From the NCBI GenBank assembly GCA_905250075.1, contig CAJNOP010000020.1, positions 1,668,862 through 1,732,861 on the forward strand: a stretch of DNA of 64,000 nt, given 5' to 3'. The notes below the pieces were generated by a model. That model worked only from the letters and a program-made list of their open reading frames with translations, searched no databases and was not told where the DNA came from. The position numbers and the translations under genes are program-made. Of this stretch, positions 61,210 to 64,000 are shown one piece after another; within the stretch, counting starts at the first letter, position 1, and each line of letters begins with the position of its first letter. Origin of the DNA: Rotaria sp. Silwood1. Taxonomy: Eukaryota > Rotifera > Eurotatoria > Philodinida > Philodinidae.

Positions 61210-64000
61210 ATGAGTGATGATGCACTTTTCGACGTCTTTGAACAAGACGAACCCAGTGCTATTGTTGAAATAACAGAAACTACATTAAGTATTCAACAGA
61301 CAACTACAACAATCATGTAAGATAACAAAAAAATTATTGAAATAGTTTGTCATTTAGAAAAAAATAATCTATTTCTCTATCAAAGTACAAAATATATAGT
61401 TTCTCTATAAATCATAGCTTTAGAAATTTTGAGAATCAAATTTTTCTAATTATAATATGTGAAAACTATGGACATTGTTAAAACTCTTTTTGAGAAAGAG
61501 TTTTCACACCAACATTGAATGAAATTGATATAACTCTTGAAATTCTTAATGTTAAAATCATTTATTAAAATAATATATGCTGCAAGTTTACTTATTCTAT
61601 TAGTAGAAAGCGTTAGGTTTATATATTTGAAAATTAGAATTTTCCATGCCGACTAGAAATTTTAACTTGAATATAACATTTTCAATTAATTGATTATCAT
61701 AATTTTACAAAAAAAAAAGAAAGACGAAAATGTTTTTCTTTTAATTAAGAAACTTTCTCTAAAAATATTTTATTTAAGAAATGACAATAATACAAATACA
61801 AATTCGAAAGATAAACGTATCTTAGAAGAAGATGATGATGATGATGATAATCAAACAGATTTTAATTCCAAACGTTCTCGAACTAATCAATCTATGGATA
61901 CAGGAACTGGCAGGTAATTTAAAATCGAAAAAAAATAAAAACTTTTTCGATTAAATTCAATGTTAATTTTAATATAATTTTAGTTTTTTTGATAATGTTT
62001 CACGAATGAAACTTCATACAGTTGAAACAATTGAATCATGTTTACATGAAGTTTGTTTTTTATTTTGTTTATAATTTTCTATTTCAACATTTTTTTTTGT
62101 TTTATCAGGTTGTTCTACCACCAAATTTTGAATATGTTCCATTAAAACCTCTAGTTGGTCCACCAGCTAAAGAATATAAATTTAATCTTGATCCATTTCA
62201 ACGTGAAGCTATATCATGTTTACAAAATAATCAATCTGTACTTGTTTCAGCTCATACATCAGCTGGTAAAACAGTTGTAGCTGAGTATGTATTAATATAG
62301 TTGTCTATCGTTTTTATTTTCGAGGAAGCTACCGTTATTGATTAATTGCATCAAGAAAAATTCATCGGTTTAACTCTTTCATTGAAAATAGCTATTGAAA
62401 GAAAACTACAAGTTTTCATAAAGTTTGATCAAAGATTTTCAAGGTTGAAGAAGCAGTTTCTCGAAAACGTTTTTTTTTGTTTTGATCAATTATCGTTTAA
62501 CAGTTCGTCCTCTGACGAAAGACTTAAATCTACGAATTTTCTGTTTCATCATAGTGGCGTAATCAGGGGGTGACCACCAAAGCTTTGAGCCCCACCACAG
62601 ACTTAGAGCTCGACCAGCTGAGCTCCTCCACCGTTAAAATCCTGGTTTCGTCACTATTACATCAGTAATTTCTCTTCTCTATTTTGAATTAATTAATTTT
62701 TATTAAAATTAGATATGCTGTTGCAATGGCATTACGTGAGAAACAACGTGTTATATATACAACACCTATAAAAGCATTAAGTAATCAAAAATATCGTGAA
62801 TTACATGAAGAATTTAAAGATGTTGGTCTTATGACTGGTGATGTTACAATTAATCCATCAGCATCATGTCTTATTATGACAACAGAAGTAAAGATTTAAT
62901 TTTTTTTTTCGAAAATCATAAAAACAAAGAAATTCTTGTTTTTTTAAGATTCTTAGATCAATGCTTTATCGTGGTTCAGAAATAACTCGTGAAGTAGCTT
63001 GGGTTATTTTTGATGAAATTCATTATCTTCGTGATAAAGGTATAGAAAAATTAAGATAGAAAAAATTTTATTGCATTTTTTTTTGTTATTAAATTTTCAA
63101 GAACGAGGTGTTATATGGGAAGAAACAATTATTTTATTACCTGATAATGTTCATTATGTATTTTTGTCGGCAACTATTCCAAATGCAAAACAATTTGCAG
63201 AATGGATTTCATTTCTTCATAATCAAGTAAGAAAAATATTTCAATTTAATATGATTACTACAAAAAAGAAAATCAAAGTATTAGAAATGAAAAAAGAAAA
63301 AAATAACTTTAAAAATTAGTTTTAGAATTAAAGAAAACTATATAGAAATGTTAAATTTGTTTATGTTTTTTTTTAGCCTTGTCATGTTGTTTATACTGAT
63401 GTTCGACCAGTTCCTCTACATCATTATATATATCCAGCTGGTGCCGATGGTCTTCATTTAGTTGTTGATGAAACAGTACTTTTATTTCAATTATTTTTAT
63501 ATCTTTAATTTTATATGTATTTTTGTCTTGTTAGGGAAAATTTCGTGAGGATAATTTTAGTGCAGCTATGGCAACATTACGTGATGTTGGTGATGCAGCA
63601 AAAGGTGATAAACGTGGACGACGAGGTGGTTTTAAAGGTAACAAATTCTACTTTTTTTTTTTTTAATAAATTTAATAAATATTTTTCTTTTTTTTTTTGT
63701 TATATTTAGCTGAAACAAATGTTTTTAAAATTGTTAAAATGATAATGGAACGAAATTTAGCTCCAGTTATTGTTTTTAGTTTTAGTAAAAAAGATTGTGA
63801 ATCTTATGCATGTGCTATAGCTAAACTTGATTTTAATTCTGGTTAGTTGAAAAAAAAAAACAAAGAAATTTATTTTTCATACTTGAAATTTTATTTTAAA
63901 TAGATGATGAAAAACGACTTGTTGAAGAAGTTTTTACTAATGCAATTGATTTATTATCTGATGAAGATAAAAAATTACCACAAATAAATACTGTATTACC
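61210..64000 (+). CDS. MTREX: MTR4 exosome RNA helicase (Ski2-like), N-terminal part, continues past window
   Basis: Exons: 61210..61316, 61779..61913, 61984..62050, 62109..62284, 62713..62887, 62949..63039, 63102..63226, 63377..63475, 63535..63637, 63710..63841, 63904..>64000. After a short acidic, disordered N-terminus with an Asp run come DExH-box motifs in order: Q-like LDPFQREAI (130-138), motif I AHTSAGKT (151-158), Ia [20 protein letters not shown], motif II D242-E-I-H, motif [11 protein letters not shown] (272-279), and [12 protein letters not shown] starting the second RecA domain. This matches MTR4, which unwinds RNA substrates for the nuclear exosome in TRAMP/NEXT-type complexes; the spacing and N-terminus fit MTR4 better than SKI2. 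All catalytic motifs seen are intact. The arch and C-terminal domains lie outside the window. Intron 4 (62285-62712) carries a MITE candidate. Confidence 0.93.
62552..62656. mobile_element. Candidate short MITE (105 bp) in an MTR4 intron
   Basis: Terminal inverted repeats TAGTGGCGTAATCAGG (62552-62567) and the complement of 62641-62656 (TAGTGACGAAACCAGG) match at 13 of 16 positions. The GC-rich interior (many GAGCTC/AGCTG/CCACC words) contrasts sharply with the AT-rich intron. On the minus strand, GAGCTCAGCTGGTCGAGC resembles a tRNA A-box, so a tRNA-derived SINE is an alternative. CATCA occurs on both sides, but not flush with both ends. Confidence 0.5.

Noticed and set aside
1..64000. CRISPR arrays, bacterial operons, rRNA or tRNA genes
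   Set aside because: None seen. All recognised genes are intron-bearing or eukaryotic in type, and no regularly spaced direct repeats occur outside the MULE termini and microsatellites.

Overview
The window looks like nuclear DNA of a small AT-rich animal, most likely a bdelloid rotifer. Genes are split by many GT-AG introns, most of them 48-70 nt with a minority of 0.4-2 kb. Intergenic DNA is strongly AT-rich. Alongside ordinary animal genes (MTR4/MTREX, DZANK1, a DNAJC16-type ER chaperone, an SLC25 carrier, an M13 peptidase) there are an F-box/LRR-like protein and an ADP-ribosyltransferase of types I associate with expanded bdelloid families. The taxon is an inference from gene content and architecture, not from a marker gene.

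Layout. 1-1512: 3' part of an F-box/LRR-like gene (+). 3938-4666: single-exon ADP-ribosyltransferase (-). 4986-7335: an essentially complete Mutator-like (MULE) DNA transposon with 234-bp terminal inverted repeats that are themselves tandem arrays, a 9-bp target-site duplication, and a five-exon FLYWCH-MULE transposase broken only by a poly-A frameshift near its C-terminus. 12171-16004: 18-exon M13 zinc metallopeptidase (+). 16005-23084: about 7 kb without recognisable genes, holding hairpins and a hAT-like MITE candidate. 23085-24819: SLC25 mitochondrial carrier (+). 25210-25913: a 704-bp foldback element. 26655-32604: DNAJC16-like J-domain/thioredoxin protein (+). 35556-37486: Asn-rich basic protein that I do not recognise (+). 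39261-51323: 20-exon, 972-aa coiled-coil protein (-). 54245-60828: 14-exon DZANK1 orthologue (-), head-to-head across 381 bp with the 5' half of MTR4 (61210 to beyond 64000, +).

Exon models were built by hand from splice consensus, reading-frame phase and protein-family continuity. For the complete multi-exon genes the exon lengths sum to an exact multiple of three. Nothing suggests an operon or an obvious shared pathway. DZANK1 is a cilium-associated gene and carries a perfect RFX X-box consensus 81 bp upstream of its start codon. Several start codons lie within 0-16 nt of a strong AG acceptor, which would fit spliced-leader trans-splicing. The most distinctive elements are the MULE with minisatellite-like termini, the foldback element, and the altered substrate-binding motif of the M13 peptidase.
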